From: an uncultured Clostridia bacterium
GTDB taxonomy: Bacteria > Bacillota > Clostridia > Peptostreptococcales > Anaerovoracaceae
Direction: 5' to 3'
Assembly: GCA_934278925.1 (NCBI GenBank)
Contig: CAKQWJ010000001.1
Span: 124,001-188,000, forward strand
DNA length: 64,000 nt
The notes beneath the pieces are model-generated. The model had not been told where the DNA came from and did no database searches. It saw only the letters and a program-made list of their open reading frames with translations. The stretch's first letter is position 1, and every line of letters starts with the position of its first letter. Both the position numbers and the translations under genes were made by a program. Positions 9,507 to 17,863 of the stretch are shown piece after piece.

Positions 9507-10569
9507 TAAATTATACAGAGAGAGCATGGCTTCTCCTTTGAGAGAACGCTCATACATGAAAATATACTTTGGTCTTATCAATCAAGAGGCACAGAACAGT
9601 GCAAGAATTGACAAAAGTGGAACTTCTACTGAATATGAATACAGCGAATCATCTGATTTGTTCACAAATGAGAGCGATTCGAATCCGGAATTCGCCACAC
9701 TGGAAGAGAATTTCATAAAGGTTGACGGTTCGATGTGTTTTCAAGGAACAACCGAGAGTAAAAAAGAGTGGATATCGAAAGATATGATTACAGAAAATAA
9801 CACGGTTACTTTCAAGATTGTGTTTGACCAAGAATTACCGATTGACTTAAAAGGTATTACTGTAGATTTCGGTGAAGCGTATCCTGTTGATTTCGATGTG
9901 GTAGGAGACAACAACACGGTTTCTATTACCGGAAATAATGTAGGGACGTGGAAAACAGAAGAAGTTCTGAGGGAAACCAAAACGGTAACATTCAAGTTTT
10001 ACAAGATGAAGTCGAACGCAATGAGGGTTAGAATCAAGTCCATCCTGTGTGGACTGGGACTGACTTATACGAATGATTCCATAATCAATTCGACACTGGA
10101 AACTAACATATCGCCTATCGGTGAAGATGTTCCTCAGATTGATTTCTCGGTATCGCTTGATAACTACGGTGACGAAATCACAGGGAAAAGATACTTTGAT
10201 GTAGACGACCCCGATTCTGCGATTAACTATTTCACAGACGGTCAAGAGATTGATGTTTGGTATGGTTACGAACTCCCACAAGAGGTAGAAGCTGTTGATA
10301 CAACAGACGCTGAACCACAGATTGAGTGGGTTAAAGGCTGTCACCTGTGGGCGACAGAATGGGAATCCGACAGCACTACAGCAACCATAAAAGCAACCGA
10401 TATTTTCAGAAACAAGGAAAGCGAGTATGCGAAAGGTGTATATGACAGCAGTAAACCGTCTTTTTACACCTTAGCGGAAAGAATCATAGCGGATATGGGA
10501 GTAGAGGATTATTACATCGACCCTCGAATGAAAAGCCTGTACACGGATATCCCGATACCTCGTGCTTGA
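9493..10569 (+). pseudogene. Large tail protein, 5' portion on the inverted segment
   Basis: The ATG at 9493 (MQAVSKLYRESM) follows GGAAAAGGAAAG and overlaps the preceding tail gene. About 358 codons of genuine sequence run to the breakpoint at 10562-10566, where the frame hits TGA at 10567 after PIPRA. The missing remainder is at 5331-6611 on the other strand. The N-terminal region contains an IKVDGSM domain that is repeated in the separated C-terminal half. In siphophages a protein of this size and position usually forms the tail tip or baseplate hub; no peptidase motif is evident to me. Confidence 0.85.
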
Positions 10570-12618
10570 TATCTCCTTACTGATATTACCGTTCAGCTTT
10601 ACCGCTATCGCTGTACCGAGTGAAACAGCACCCAAAACCATCAATCCGAGACCGATTGCCATACCCTTTGGATATTTCCCTCCGTAAAACAAGAATAATG
10701 CACCGAGAGCCAACAAAGCTCCTCCCAAAACACCGGCTATCGCACTGCATATATTTTTTATGTTTTCCACAACATCGTTGTTCAAACCGAACGCTATTCC
10801 GGCTGCCAGTGTAGCTGCACCGGCTACCATTAAGCCTAGTCCGATACCGAGTCCTTTCGGGTTTTTCCCGGCGAAAAAGAATACTATCGCACCAACAGCC
10901 AGTAGTGCTCCTCCGAGAATTAGAGTTATTGTTTTTACAGCCTTCTTAATCTTTTTTACGATTTCGTCTGTTTTAGCACCAATAGCACCTTTTAAGAAAT
11001 CGTATTCCGGAAGCTTGAATCCTAGGTCACCGCCACCGATACCGCCGATACCGCCGCCTCCGCCACCTCCGCCGATTCCACCGGAACCACCGGAACCGCT
11101 AGGCGAACTATTTGTATCCGGGGATATGATGTTCAGTTCGTCAATACCGATTGTGGCATTTTTCAATTTCTTCAAAGCTTTTGTAACTTTGTTTACTTTC
11201 TTCGGTGTTTTACCAAGGGAGTTATTCGCTCCGTTGGTTTTGTCAGCCAAATCACCCATGGCTTTCGCCCCGGTGTTCATACCGGAATAATCAACCTTCG
11301 GTAACTTGAATCCAAAGACACTCGCAATAGCACTTGCTACAAGTCTGACGATTTTCGCAAATGCAATCAGATACGGCAACACCTTATTTAGTATAGGGAT
11401 GAATATGTTACCTATCGCTCTAGCGGCCATTGTGCATTGTGCTTGGAACACTCTCAGTTGGTTCGCCGGTGCGTTTAAGGTTCTCGCCATGTCCCCTTGC
11501 ACCTGTGTAACCTGTGTCATGATGGCATAGTATCTGAGCTGTGATTTCTCAGCCTGTGTCATGTTCGACACAGATTTCGAAATTCCAAGGTTGTATGCCT
11601 CCTGTTGGAGTCTAGCAACCGAAAGGTCATAACCCAATCTTCTAAGCGGTTCTAACTCCCCGGAAATACCCGACTGTAACTTCTGCATAGCTGTTTCAAC
11701 ATCCGTGTTGAAGAATGATGAAATGTCATAACCGAGCTGTGTCAGATTCTTAGACATGAGATATGCTTGGTCGTTGGCTACACCAAAACCTTCGATGATG
11801 GAGTTAAACGTACCCTCGTTTCTCATGAATTCACCCGGGTCAATACCGAGAACTTCGCTCGCTCTCTCTGCGAATTGCTGTGCTTCTCCGGCATACTCAC
11901 CCATGGCTGCTGTAAACAGGTTTAAATCTTCCGTGTACTGATTAGATTGGTCGATAACTCCTTTGATTGTACCCAGTACTGCTTTTCCGGCATTAATCCA
12001 AATAGTCATTTTAGACAAGAGGTCGGTGTATGATTTTCCGCTGCCCTTGTTAGAATTCGCCATGTTGTTATTGCTACTAGCTGCCGCTTGGTATGCATTT
12101 CTGAGTGAATAAAGAACATTTATGAGTTTCGAACCTGTTGCCGCCTGTTGGTTCATACTAGCGGTGTTTTGATCAGCCTTCGTCTTTTGTGAAAACATGC
12201 TAGCGGACACACTGTTGATTGCAACTCTTAAAGAACTCCAAACACTCGTGTTCGTGCTTGTCCTAGCAGACGATGTGGTGAGCTTATCAAGCTCTTCTCT
12301 CAAAGATTTAACTTCGAGTTTAAGCTTATCGATATCCGAATCACCATCGGTTATTGAAATATTAACCGATCCTGTACTTTTGAGTGCTTTGAGTGATTCC
12401 GCAATATTTTTCAATTTGTCAGCCGCCGAACCGTCCAGTTGTTTCAATCCGGCATTCAGTGTTTGAATACCCTGTACAACATTCGAGGTGTCGAAAGAAC
12501 CCTTAAGAACCGTATTCAAACGATTCAGCGACCTCGATAATTTAGAAATGCCTTCAACGGCATTAGTCGAACTAGAATTGACTTGTATTTCGAGTTGTTC
12601 CATTGTCGTTGCAGACAT
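10562..12618 (-). pseudogene. Tape measure protein, 5' portion
   Basis: The gene starts MSATTMEQLEIQVNSSS, a typical tape measure opening, followed by a coiled-coil region and the FNTDVETAMQKLQSGISGELEPLRRLG motif split across residues about 290-330, which is strongly characteristic of phage tape measure proteins. A Gly-rich linker sits near residue 500 and then tandem hydrophobic modules with GLGLMVAGAATLAAG. At 10562 the true reading frame leaves the gene at the inversion breakpoint and runs on through foreign antisense sequence to a stop at 10471. The tape measure sets tail length and carries membrane-active segments; the truncated form would lack over half of the protein. Confidence 0.88.
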
Positions 12619-12625
12619 AATCTAA

Positions 12626-13404
12626 TTACTCCTTCTCTTCAAATTGTTTATTCGTTTTAGACGCAAAAGCCTCCATAAACTGGATACCCTTTTGCATTGC
12701 TGTCTCTTCTTTTTTCTTACGAGCCGCTTCTTCTTTTTCTTGATTGAGAGCGTAAGGCTCTTCCGGGTACGGCTCGGCTCTTGTTCCTTTTTTCGGGAAA
12801 GCTTTAAGAATCGGTGATAATCTGCTCAACGCGTCATAAATATACATTCCTTGTAGCCACGCTTGCTGATTGATTCTTTCCATTCGGTATTCATCAGCTT
12901 TTCGGTAGTATTTAACTAGCGTGCAGTCGTCTTCCCAATACTGTTTCGCCGTCATGCCTATCGATAGATAATAGGGGAACTGTTCATAAAAACTGTCTGT
13001 ATAAGAAATGGGAGCGGAGCGACCATCTCGCTCGCCCCCTAATTCCTTAAACCTGTTTGGTTGCAACGAGTCATCTACCAGCTCGTTGTCCAGCTTGCGT
13101 TTCCCTCGGATTCCTCCGGGTCTTCTACCAAGGACAGAATCGGTTCTGCATACATTTCTGCCAGTTTACCGATGAGATCCTCTTTGTTTGTGATGTGGTC
13201 GAAAATTTCATCAATCACATCTTTCTTCACCCATCTGTGGTGGGCAAGGAAAGCACCTTCGAACAGCAGCGGAAGAGTAGTCATTGGTTTTGTCTCAACA
13301 TCTGCTGCAACGAAACCGTTTCCTTCCATCTGTGCAACCGTCTTTCTCGTAAATTCGAGTGTATACTCTTTGTCGTTGTAATTGATCTTCAACTGCTTTG
13401 CCAT
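12626..13404 (-). CDS. Tail assembly chaperone, -1 frameshift fusion product (gpGT-like)
   Basis: If ribosomes slip by -1 at the GGGAAAC site (13105-13099), 102 residues of the short chaperone are followed by 157 residues ending at 12626, giving about 259 residues. The extension contains ISYTDSFYEQFPYYLSIGM and a charged C-terminal coiled part (KEEAARKKKEE), as in T-domains that bind the tape measure protein. The extension frame has no well-placed start of its own: the first candidate is a TTG at 13066 without a ribosome binding site. The overlapping frames, the slippery site in phase and the position together make programmed frameshifting the best reading. Confidence 0.72.
13075..13404 (-). 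CDS. Tail assembly chaperone, short (0-frame) product
   Basis: A 109-residue acidic protein starting MAKQLKINYNDKEYTLEF with the RKTVAQMEGNGF motif of the DUF5055-type phage tail chaperones (the gpG counterpart). It lies between the major tail protein and the tape measure gene, exactly where gpG/gpGT pairs occur. Near its 3' end it contains the slippery heptamer GGGAAAC in the correct X XXY YYZ phase, after which the 0 frame ends within nine codons (stop at 13077-13075). ATG 13404 follows AAGGAGGATTATTAGTT on the coding strand. Confidence 0.8.
   Translation of the reverse strand: MAKQLKINYNDKEYTLEFTRKTVAQMEGNGFVAADVETKPMTTLPLLFEGAFLAHHRWVKKDVIDEIFDHITNKEDLIGKLAEMYAEPILSLVEDPEESEGNASWTTSW
13099..13105 (-). 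promoter_or_regulatory. Slippery heptamer for -1 ribosomal frameshift
   Basis: On the coding strand the bases are G GGA AAC in the 0 frame of the short chaperone, matching X XXY YYZ. After a -1 slip the next codon is CGC and the frame stays open to 12626. The 0-frame stop follows 21 bp downstream of the heptamer. A downstream stimulatory structure was not resolved by eye. Confidence 0.7.
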
Positions 13405-13439
13405 AACTAATAATCCTCCTTAAAAACAATTGTTTATAA

Positions 13440-13880
13440 CTATGCTTCCTTCATCACGATTGGGGAAGAAGGTGCAATAGTAATCGTCATTTCGACAACT
13501 TCGTTAGTGCCGGATCCGTTTGCATATACGGAAAGCTGTCCGGTAAATGCAAACTTACCCTTGTCACCTGTCGGTGTAACACCACCGTCTACCTGTTCAG
13601 TTCCACCGAACCATACCGCAAACTTGGTGTCCTTTTCGCTGTCCTGCATTGCCACCAGTGCTTTGTAATCTTCCAAAGTGTAGTTGGCTGTGAACTCCAA
13701 AGAATCCAAAGACTGAATACCCGGAATGTAGGTCTGCATTTTGTCAGACAGGGTAGTTGTTTCAAGCATTTCCGGGGCACCACCGAGATCCGGGAACTCC
13801 TTAATGTCAATCAGCTTGGTGTAAGTACCCTTACCTTCCTTATCGCACATAAGGAATGTCTTGTATGTACTAATAGCCAT
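13440..13880 (-). CDS. Major tail (tube) protein
   Basis: A 146-residue protein starting MAISTYKTFLMCDKEG with KLIDIKEFPDLGGAPEMLETTTLSD, a motif set typical of Firmicutes siphophage tail tube proteins. It is beta-rich with GSGTNEVVEMTITIAPSS at the C-terminus. It follows the putative tail terminator and precedes the tail chaperones, the canonical order. Ribosome binding site AGGAGGTAAGAG precedes ATG 13880. Tube subunits assemble around the tape measure; the gene itself is intact. Confidence 0.85.
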   Translation of the reverse strand: MAISTYKTFLMCDKEGKGTYTKLIDIKEFPDLGGAPEMLETTTLSDKMQTYIPGIQSLDSLEFTANYTLEDYKALVAMQDSEKDTKFAVWFGGTEQVDGGVTPTGDKGKFAFTGQLSVYANGSGTNEVVEMTITIAPSSPIVMKEA

Positions 13881-13886
13881 AATCTC

Positions 13887-14291
13887 TTACCTCCTGTAAA
13901 TTGTTTTGTTCTTATCAACGATAGCTCTATATCTCGTAACTATTCTGTATATAGTAGCGTCTCTTTCGTTTTGAACAGGTGTATATACCGTTCTAGTGAA
14001 TCCGAGTTTCGCCATTTCTGAATCGGCGATTCCCATGATTCTCTTACATTCTGTTTTGCGACCAACACTTTTGTTGGAGTACACGTTGATTTCGTATGCT
14101 ACTTGGGCGAAATTCTCAATATCCCCACTGTCTCTGCCGTTTCGGTAAACTTGATTGTCTACCTCTACGATTGATACACAGGGAAATTTAGGTGGTGATT
14201 TAACATACTCGCCTGTAACATAAACCCCCTCACACTGTTCTCTGAGTTTCGCACTAATGCGATCGATTAATTCAATTTCGATATCTATCAT
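13887..14291 (-). CDS. Tail terminator / head-tail joining protein
   Basis: A 134-residue protein with the opening MIDIEIELIDRISAKLRE, a YPFCVSIVEVDN-like middle (PPKFPCVSIVEVDNQ) and QVAYEINVYSNKSVGRKTEC, a pattern seen in phage tail completion proteins that cap the tail tube and bind the neck. It starts inside the stop codon of the preceding fusion gene (ATGA overlap), so it was probably translationally coupled to the gp10-like gene before the deletion. The head that it would normally join is missing from this element. Confidence 0.68.
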   Translation of the reverse strand: MIDIEIELIDRISAKLREQCEGVYVTGEYVKSPPKFPCVSIVEVDNQVYRNGRDSGDIENFAQVAYEINVYSNKSVGRKTECKRIMGIADSEMAKLGFTRTVYTPVQNERDATIYRIVTRYRAIVDKNKTIYRR

Positions 14292-15787
14292 TTGAACACC
14301 TCTCTCGCAATATCCGGAATCTCGTTTAAAACAGTATTTACCGCTTTCAGCATTGGCATTTGTGCCGGTGTACCTCTTGTCAATTTCAGTTCATCACCTT
14401 CTGACTCAACGTACCCCCACACTCTTCTCTTACCTCTGCCCTTACCGTAGCCACCGATAACCATACCCAATTCCGAACCTTTCGGGTGTGGCGAACTTCC
14501 CACACTGCCGTTGTGATAAACACCGGCTCCGAACTCAATCCACATAATCTGTGTTCCGTTCGCTACGATAACACTTGTGTTAGCCATGTAAAGCCGTTCC
14601 AATCTCGGAATATCCAAGCCTTCCTTGCATAAAGCATAGGTAGCAAACAGATACTTCTTCTTTCCGCTCCTCATATCATCTAAAGCCTGTTCCCTTTCCG
14701 CTTTGCCTTTCTTCGAGGTCATGCGACCGCTGATAATCACAGCGTCTTTTTTCATCGTATCGGGTAATGCAGATACCATGTTTTCGAGGTGTGCTAGGCG
14801 GTCGGACAGGATAATCGAAGGTCTGCCCTCTTCAATGTTGTTCACGATAAGCTGTGTTCTATCCTCGTTTTCTGCGAGGTAGGATATGAGCCTTTGATAA
14901 TTGAGCGTACCGTCACTGTTAAGACACTCTCTGCTGATTTGTGTTCCTGTTTCCACAGGTTTGATACCCACGGTTATTACGGTGTCTGCTACATCGTCCT
15001 GTGACACCTCGTACATCACATCACCCACTAAAGCTTTGGTGGCTATGATTAAACCGTCTGAACGGTGTACAGTAGCCGATAAGCCGTACTTGTGCGGTGC
15101 GTCCAAGCTGTCCAGTACCTTTTGATACTGTGTCACTGCTGTAGGACTTCCGCTTACCCTGTGTACTTCATCGGTGATAATGCAGTCCCAAGTGTTTCTG
15201 TACTTATTCAGATTCAGCTTGCTCATGGTTTGGACTGTAGCGAATGTGATACCTTTTCCGATGTTTACCTTGCCCTCAGCAATCGTGCCTATGAGGTCGC
15301 TGTCCATATAGAGCTTTGCTCTCTGCTTGGATTGATTCAGCAAATCCTTAGTATGGCACAGCCACAGTGTTTTCTTTCCTATCTTCGTTGCGATAGATAA
15401 TCCCATCTGTGTCTTACCCGATCCCGCTGGTGCTTGCAGAATACCCATTCCTTGTTCCACCATCGCCGAAACAGCTTCCTGTTGGTAATCGTAAAGCGGA
15501 ATGTCTGCTCCGAAATCTACCTCGGAACACTTGTGATAAGCGTCAAAGACCAGTGCTTCCTGTAGAATTTCCCACGGCAACAGCGTTGTTGTTCCGTACG
15601 GGATAATCCATTCGTCACCGTCTGTCTCATAGAGTGTCAAGTACTCGGGTGTATTACCAAGCCAAAACCCCATTCGAGCTTTGGTATCATATTCCGGATT
15701 CCGAACTTTCAAGTTGGTTCTACACCATTTCTTGAAGGACTCTGTGGGGTCACACACTCTTATAGCGTTCTGTCTAATGAAAATCAT
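14288..15787 (-). CDS. Chimeric gene: phage superfamily 2 helicase fused to HK97 gp10-like C-terminus
   Basis: The first 405 or so residues are a DEAD/DEAH-type phage helicase: Walker A PAGSGKT near residue 120, ITDEVHRV (motif II), LSATVHRSDG (motif III) and FATYALCKEGLDIPRL (motif V region). The conserved Q..GR..R motif VI that should follow is absent. Instead, from about residue 405 the sequence is IEFGAGVYHN-SSPHPKG-IGGYGKG-WGYVESEGDELKLTRGTPAQMPM, the signature of HK97 gp10-like neck proteins. The switch lies near 14560-14582. The fusion is in frame and ends in an ATGA overlap with the tail gene. A deletion of the intervening replication and head genes is the simplest cause. The product is unlikely to be an active helicase. 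Confidence 0.85.
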   Translation of the reverse strand: MIFIRQNAIRVCDPTESFKKWCRTNLKVRNPEYDTKARMGFWLGNTPEYLTLYETDGDEWIIPYGTTTLLPWEILQEALVFDAYHKCSEVDFGADIPLYDYQQEAVSAMVEQGMGILQAPAGSGKTQMGLSIATKIGKKTLWLCHTKDLLNQSKQRAKLYMDSDLIGTIAEGKVNIGKGITFATVQTMSKLNLNKYRNTWDCIITDEVHRVSGSPTAVTQYQKVLDSLDAPHKYGLSATVHRSDGLIIATKALVGDVMYEVSQDDVADTVITVGIKPVETGTQISRECLNSDGTLNYQRLISYLAENEDRTQLIVNNIEEGRPSIILSDRLAHLENMVSALPDTMKKDAVIISGRMTSKKGKAEREQALDDMRSGKKKYLFATYALCKEGLDIPRLERLYMANTSVIVANGTQIMWIEFGAGVYHNGSVGSSPHPKGSELGMVIGGYGKGRGKRRVWGYVESEGDELKLTRGTPAQMPMLKAVNTVLNEIPDIAREVFK

Positions 15788-16341
15788 AACTCGTTACCCC
15801 ACGAATCCCATCCGTCTCGTTCACGTCTTGCGTATAATTCGAGCTTTCTACAATTGGGGTATAAGCGTTCTATGATTTCGTATGAAATCTCGGGTTTCTG
15901 TGAATGTCTTTTAACCTGTTCGGTAAAGACAGTGTGAATCTTTCCTCTTTCTTCTGTGGCAACAGGTCTAAGTTTACCTTTATACATATACAGCAGATAT
16001 TCATGTCCATAACGGACGGTGAATGCCGCCGGGATTCCAGTAACCTTATTCCATATCATTCGAGCGTGGAGCTTATAACCGAGGTTTTCAGCCATTTCTT
16101 GTGCTTCGAACAGATACTTGTCAATTGTCCACAGAAATAGTAAACTGTTATCGGTGGTGAGTTCCGTAGCTACCTGTAGGTGTTTTTGGATTGTATCGAG
16201 TTTGCAGACAGGATAATCCAAAGCTTTACCCGAGGTATTAGGTCTGACGGATTTCTTACCACCTTTTGTTTGTTTCCACGGTGGGTCAGCGAGAATCAAT
16301 TCATACTGCTTATCACAGGAATTGATATTAACAATCGCCAT
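15784..16341 (-). CDS. MT-A70 family DNA adenine methyltransferase
   Basis: A 185-residue enzyme predicted to methylate adenine N6 in DNA. ELILADPPWKQ gives the DPPW catalytic motif near residue 21, and LLFLWTIDKYLFEAQEMAENLGYK plus IWNKVTGIPAAFTVRYGHEYLLYMYKG, written here as separate short blocks DKYLFEAQEM and GHEYLLYMYKG, match the MT-A70 fold. I chose ATG 16341 because GGTGGG lies just upstream; the frame extends to 16374 inside the preceding nuclease gene. Phage methylases of this kind are usually protective against restriction. It overlaps the helicase fusion start by 4 bp. Confidence 0.82.
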   Translation of the reverse strand: MAIVNINSCDKQYELILADPPWKQTKGGKKSVRPNTSGKALDYPVCKLDTIQKHLQVATELTTDNSLLFLWTIDKYLFEAQEMAENLGYKLHARMIWNKVTGIPAAFTVRYGHEYLLYMYKGKLRPVATEERGKIHTVFTEQVKRHSQKPEISYEIIERLYPNCRKLELYARRERDGWDSWGNEL

Positions 16342-16744
16342 AATACCCACCGTTTCTTTCAAGCCATTCTTCAATCGTTTCGCCTAATGCAGCGATTCTA
16401 CGCATGTTTAGAACTCTTGAAGTTTTCATAGCGTCTCTAACCGCTTCCCACGAGAGCATGTACACCCCGAACGATGTTTTGAGTGCGAACCATGCGTTAT
16501 CGTTTCCGCAGTTATTCCAGTGGGTCATAGCGAGCTGCTGATTTTCTTCGACTCTCGCCAAATCGAATGTGTCATGTGTACACACCTTGCAATCAATCAA
16601 ATCCGCTTGGTCGTCTTTCACGGCAATAATATCTGCCGGCTGACCGCTTGCGTTCTGTGTCAGTCTGTGTACCCAAAAATCGTGTTCATAGAGCAGTTTG
16701 TCTAATTCCTGTTCAAACAGATTTCCCATTCCTTTGTTTGACAT
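16328..16744 (-). CDS. Phage PD-(D/E)XK nuclease, Holliday-junction resolvase-like
   Basis: A 138-residue protein. GNLFEQELDKLLYEHDFWVHR supplies the N-terminal Glu of the fold; GQPADIIAVKDDQADLIDCKV, read in two parts (PADII and LIDCK), gives the Asp and the xCK catalytic core of a PD-(D/E)XK nuclease as in RecU/Hjc-like resolvases. A WFALKTSFGVYMLSW strand-turn follows. Such genes process recombination or replication intermediates in phages. It lies in the early leftward operon between the small gene at 16713 and the methylase. Confidence 0.75.
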   Translation of the reverse strand: MSNKGMGNLFEQELDKLLYEHDFWVHRLTQNASGQPADIIAVKDDQADLIDCKVCTHDTFDLARVEENQQLAMTHWNNCGNDNAWFALKTSFGVYMLSWEAVRDAMKTSRVLNMRRIAALGETIEEWLERNGGYYGDC

Positions 16745-16865
16745 TGTTTTCCTCCTTGTGCTTTAACCATTCATTAAACGCTTGAACATTTTTAGGGTCT
16801 TCGTAAAACTCCCGAAGGGGTTCTATTAGTGACCGTGCTAAGTTTTCCACACACTCGCTAGTCAT
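16713..16865 (-). CDS. Small early phage protein, 50 aa, unknown function
   Basis: The ATG at 16865 overlaps the stop of the Cro-like gene (ATGACTAG), and the 3' end overlaps the nuclease start. The 50-residue product (MTSECVENLARS...) is helical and charged with ARSLIEPLREFYEDPKN and AFNEWLKHKE, a pattern recurrent in small early proteins of Firmicutes phages. A longer frame from 16961 would run inside the Cro gene and is rejected. Function unknown. Confidence 0.6.
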   Translation of the reverse strand: MTSECVENLARSLIEPLREFYEDPKNVQAFNEWLKHKEENNVKQRNGKSV

Positions 16866-17058
16866 CGAGATTGAGCAGTTCTTCGAGTGGAACTTCCAAA
16901 ACTTTAGCGATTTTTGCGAGCTTATCCACCTTGGGTGTGTATGTGCCCTTTTTCCAAGCATACAGTGTTGTAGCCGAAATACCGGACTCTTTACTGAGTT
17001 GATGATCGGACAAATGCTTTTGTTCTCTCAACTCCGCAAAACGAGCATAAGATGTCAT
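16858..17058 (-). CDS. Cro-like XRE repressor
   Basis: A 66-residue helix-turn-helix protein consisting almost entirely of one XRE domain: LSKESGISATTLYAWKKGTYTPKVDKLAKIAKVLEV, with the recognition helix around residues 27-38. It is transcribed leftward, divergent from the repressor at 17238, from a perfect promoter at 17161-17189. Its HTH resembles that of the divergent repressor (SAWKRGEYVPKVDK versus YAWKKGTYTPKVDK), so both may read the same operators. AGGAGGCATTTT precedes ATG 17058. Confidence 0.85.
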   Translation of the reverse strand: MTSYARFAELREQKHLSDHQLSKESGISATTLYAWKKGTYTPKVDKLAKIAKVLEVPLEELLNLDD

Positions 17059-17090
17059 AAAATGCCTCCTTTCACTATTGATTTGTTGAC

Positions 17091-17221
17091 AGTTTTCTTA
17101 TATAATCGTTTCATCACTAATTCATATATCTAATAATAGAAAACTGCTACCGTTGTATTTAATATATAACAGCTAGCTATTTTTGTCAACCAAAAAAATA
17201 CAAAAATTTAAAAGTTTTCTA
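17091..17221. promoter_or_regulatory. Three operator-like repeats of AGTTTTCTA in the lysogeny switch
   Basis: AGTTTTCTT occurs at 17091-17099, its inverted form TAGAAAACT at 17137-17145, and AGTTTTCTA at 17213-17221. One copy lies just before the repressor ribosome binding site, one downstream of the leftward -10 box and one close to the Cro start. Three such sites around divergent promoters are the usual arrangement of phage operators. Binding is inferred. Confidence 0.55.
17161..17189 (-). promoter_or_regulatory. Early leftward promoter (sigma-A type)
   Basis: On the minus strand there is a consensus -35 TTGACA (17189-17184) and a -10 TATATT (17166-17161) separated by exactly 17 bp. The site lies between the divergent repressor and Cro-like genes and would drive the cro-nuclease-methylase-helicase operon. 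Confidence 0.8.
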
Positions 17222-17237
17222 GTAAAGGAGGGCAACC

Positions 17238-17861
17238 ATGTACGATATCGTTGAAAAACTTTTAGCAGAACGGGGGTTGACAGCCACCAAGCTTGCGAGA
17301 GAATTGGGGTTATCTCAGTCAACATTCTCAGCTTGGAAAAGAGGGGAATACGTTCCTAAAGTTGACAAACGCAAGCTAGTGGCGGATTATTTCGGAGTAA
17401 CCCTCGATTATTTAGACGGTGTTAGCGACAAACCGTATGGTGATTTCACCAACGCAAAACCAGTATCTTCTGTGGAGTTAGTTTCAATTCCAGTACTTAA
17501 AGAAATTCCAAACGGGATCGATGTCACCGCCGTCACTAACACGAAAGGGGATATTATGATAAAAAAACCAACAGATGGAAAAACCTATTGGGGATTACAA
17601 ATTGACGATAACTCTATGTTTCCGACTATAGTCGAGAATGATGTTGCTATTGTTAGAGAACAAAACTCTTGTAACTTGGATGATATATGCGTAATCCGTA
17701 GCAACAAAACATCCAAAGCTGTTGTTCGAAAATTTGTAAAGATAGATAATCAAACCGCTTTATTTCAAGCTTTGAACACGAGTTATCAATCATTTGTTTT
17801 CACAAATCCCGATCAATACGAAATTGTAGGTGTTGTTGTAGGATTACACAGGGAGTTTTAG
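17238..17861 (+). CDS. Phage repressor, XRE HTH plus S24 (LexA-like) peptidase domain
   Basis: A 207-residue CI-like repressor. The XRE domain occupies residues 1-60 (LARELGLSQSTFSAWKRG). The C-terminal S24 domain has DDNSMFPTI with catalytic Ser126 and AVVRKF with catalytic Lys165. The expected Ala-Gly or Cys-Gly self-cleavage dipeptide is not evident in the linker (residues 65-110), so induction by RecA-stimulated autolysis is not assured. AAAGGAGGGCAACC precedes ATG 17238. The gene ends 2 bp before the integrase, which implies co-transcription of lysogeny functions. Confidence 0.9.
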   Translation: MYDIVEKLLAERGLTATKLARELGLSQSTFSAWKRGEYVPKVDKRKLVADYFGVTLDYLDGVSDKPYGDFTNAKPVSSVELVSIPVLKEIPNGIDVTAVTNTKGDIMIKKPTDGKTYWGLQIDDNSMFPTIVENDVAIVREQNSCNLDDICVIRSNKTSKAVVRKFVKIDNQTALFQALNTSYQSFVFTNPDQYEIVGVVVGLHREF

Positions 17862-17863
17862 CT

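Larger units (their letters stand above)
6612..10566. other. Inverted segment of the prophage tail module
   Basis: All other prophage late genes run on the minus strand, but the three frames between 6617 and 10569 run on the plus strand. The segment is bounded by AGCAC at 6612-6616 and GTGCT at 10562-10566, a 5-bp inverted repeat. Re-inverting it joins 12618-10562 to 6617-9071 (4512 nt, 1503 residues plus stop) and joins 9493-10566 to 6611-5331 (2355 nt, 784 residues plus stop), both in frame and with continuous protein sense. The repeat does not extend: flanking bases differ at once on both sides. No invertase gene is adjacent; the only recombinase in view is the serine integrase at 17864-19375. 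Confidence 0.9.

Noticed and set aside
10400..10640. Classic 26-bp serine invertase site at the inversion end
   Set aside because: Only 5 bp match between the two ends, and the flanks show no shared dyad; the two GATATC copies near 10547 and 10568 appear at one end only.
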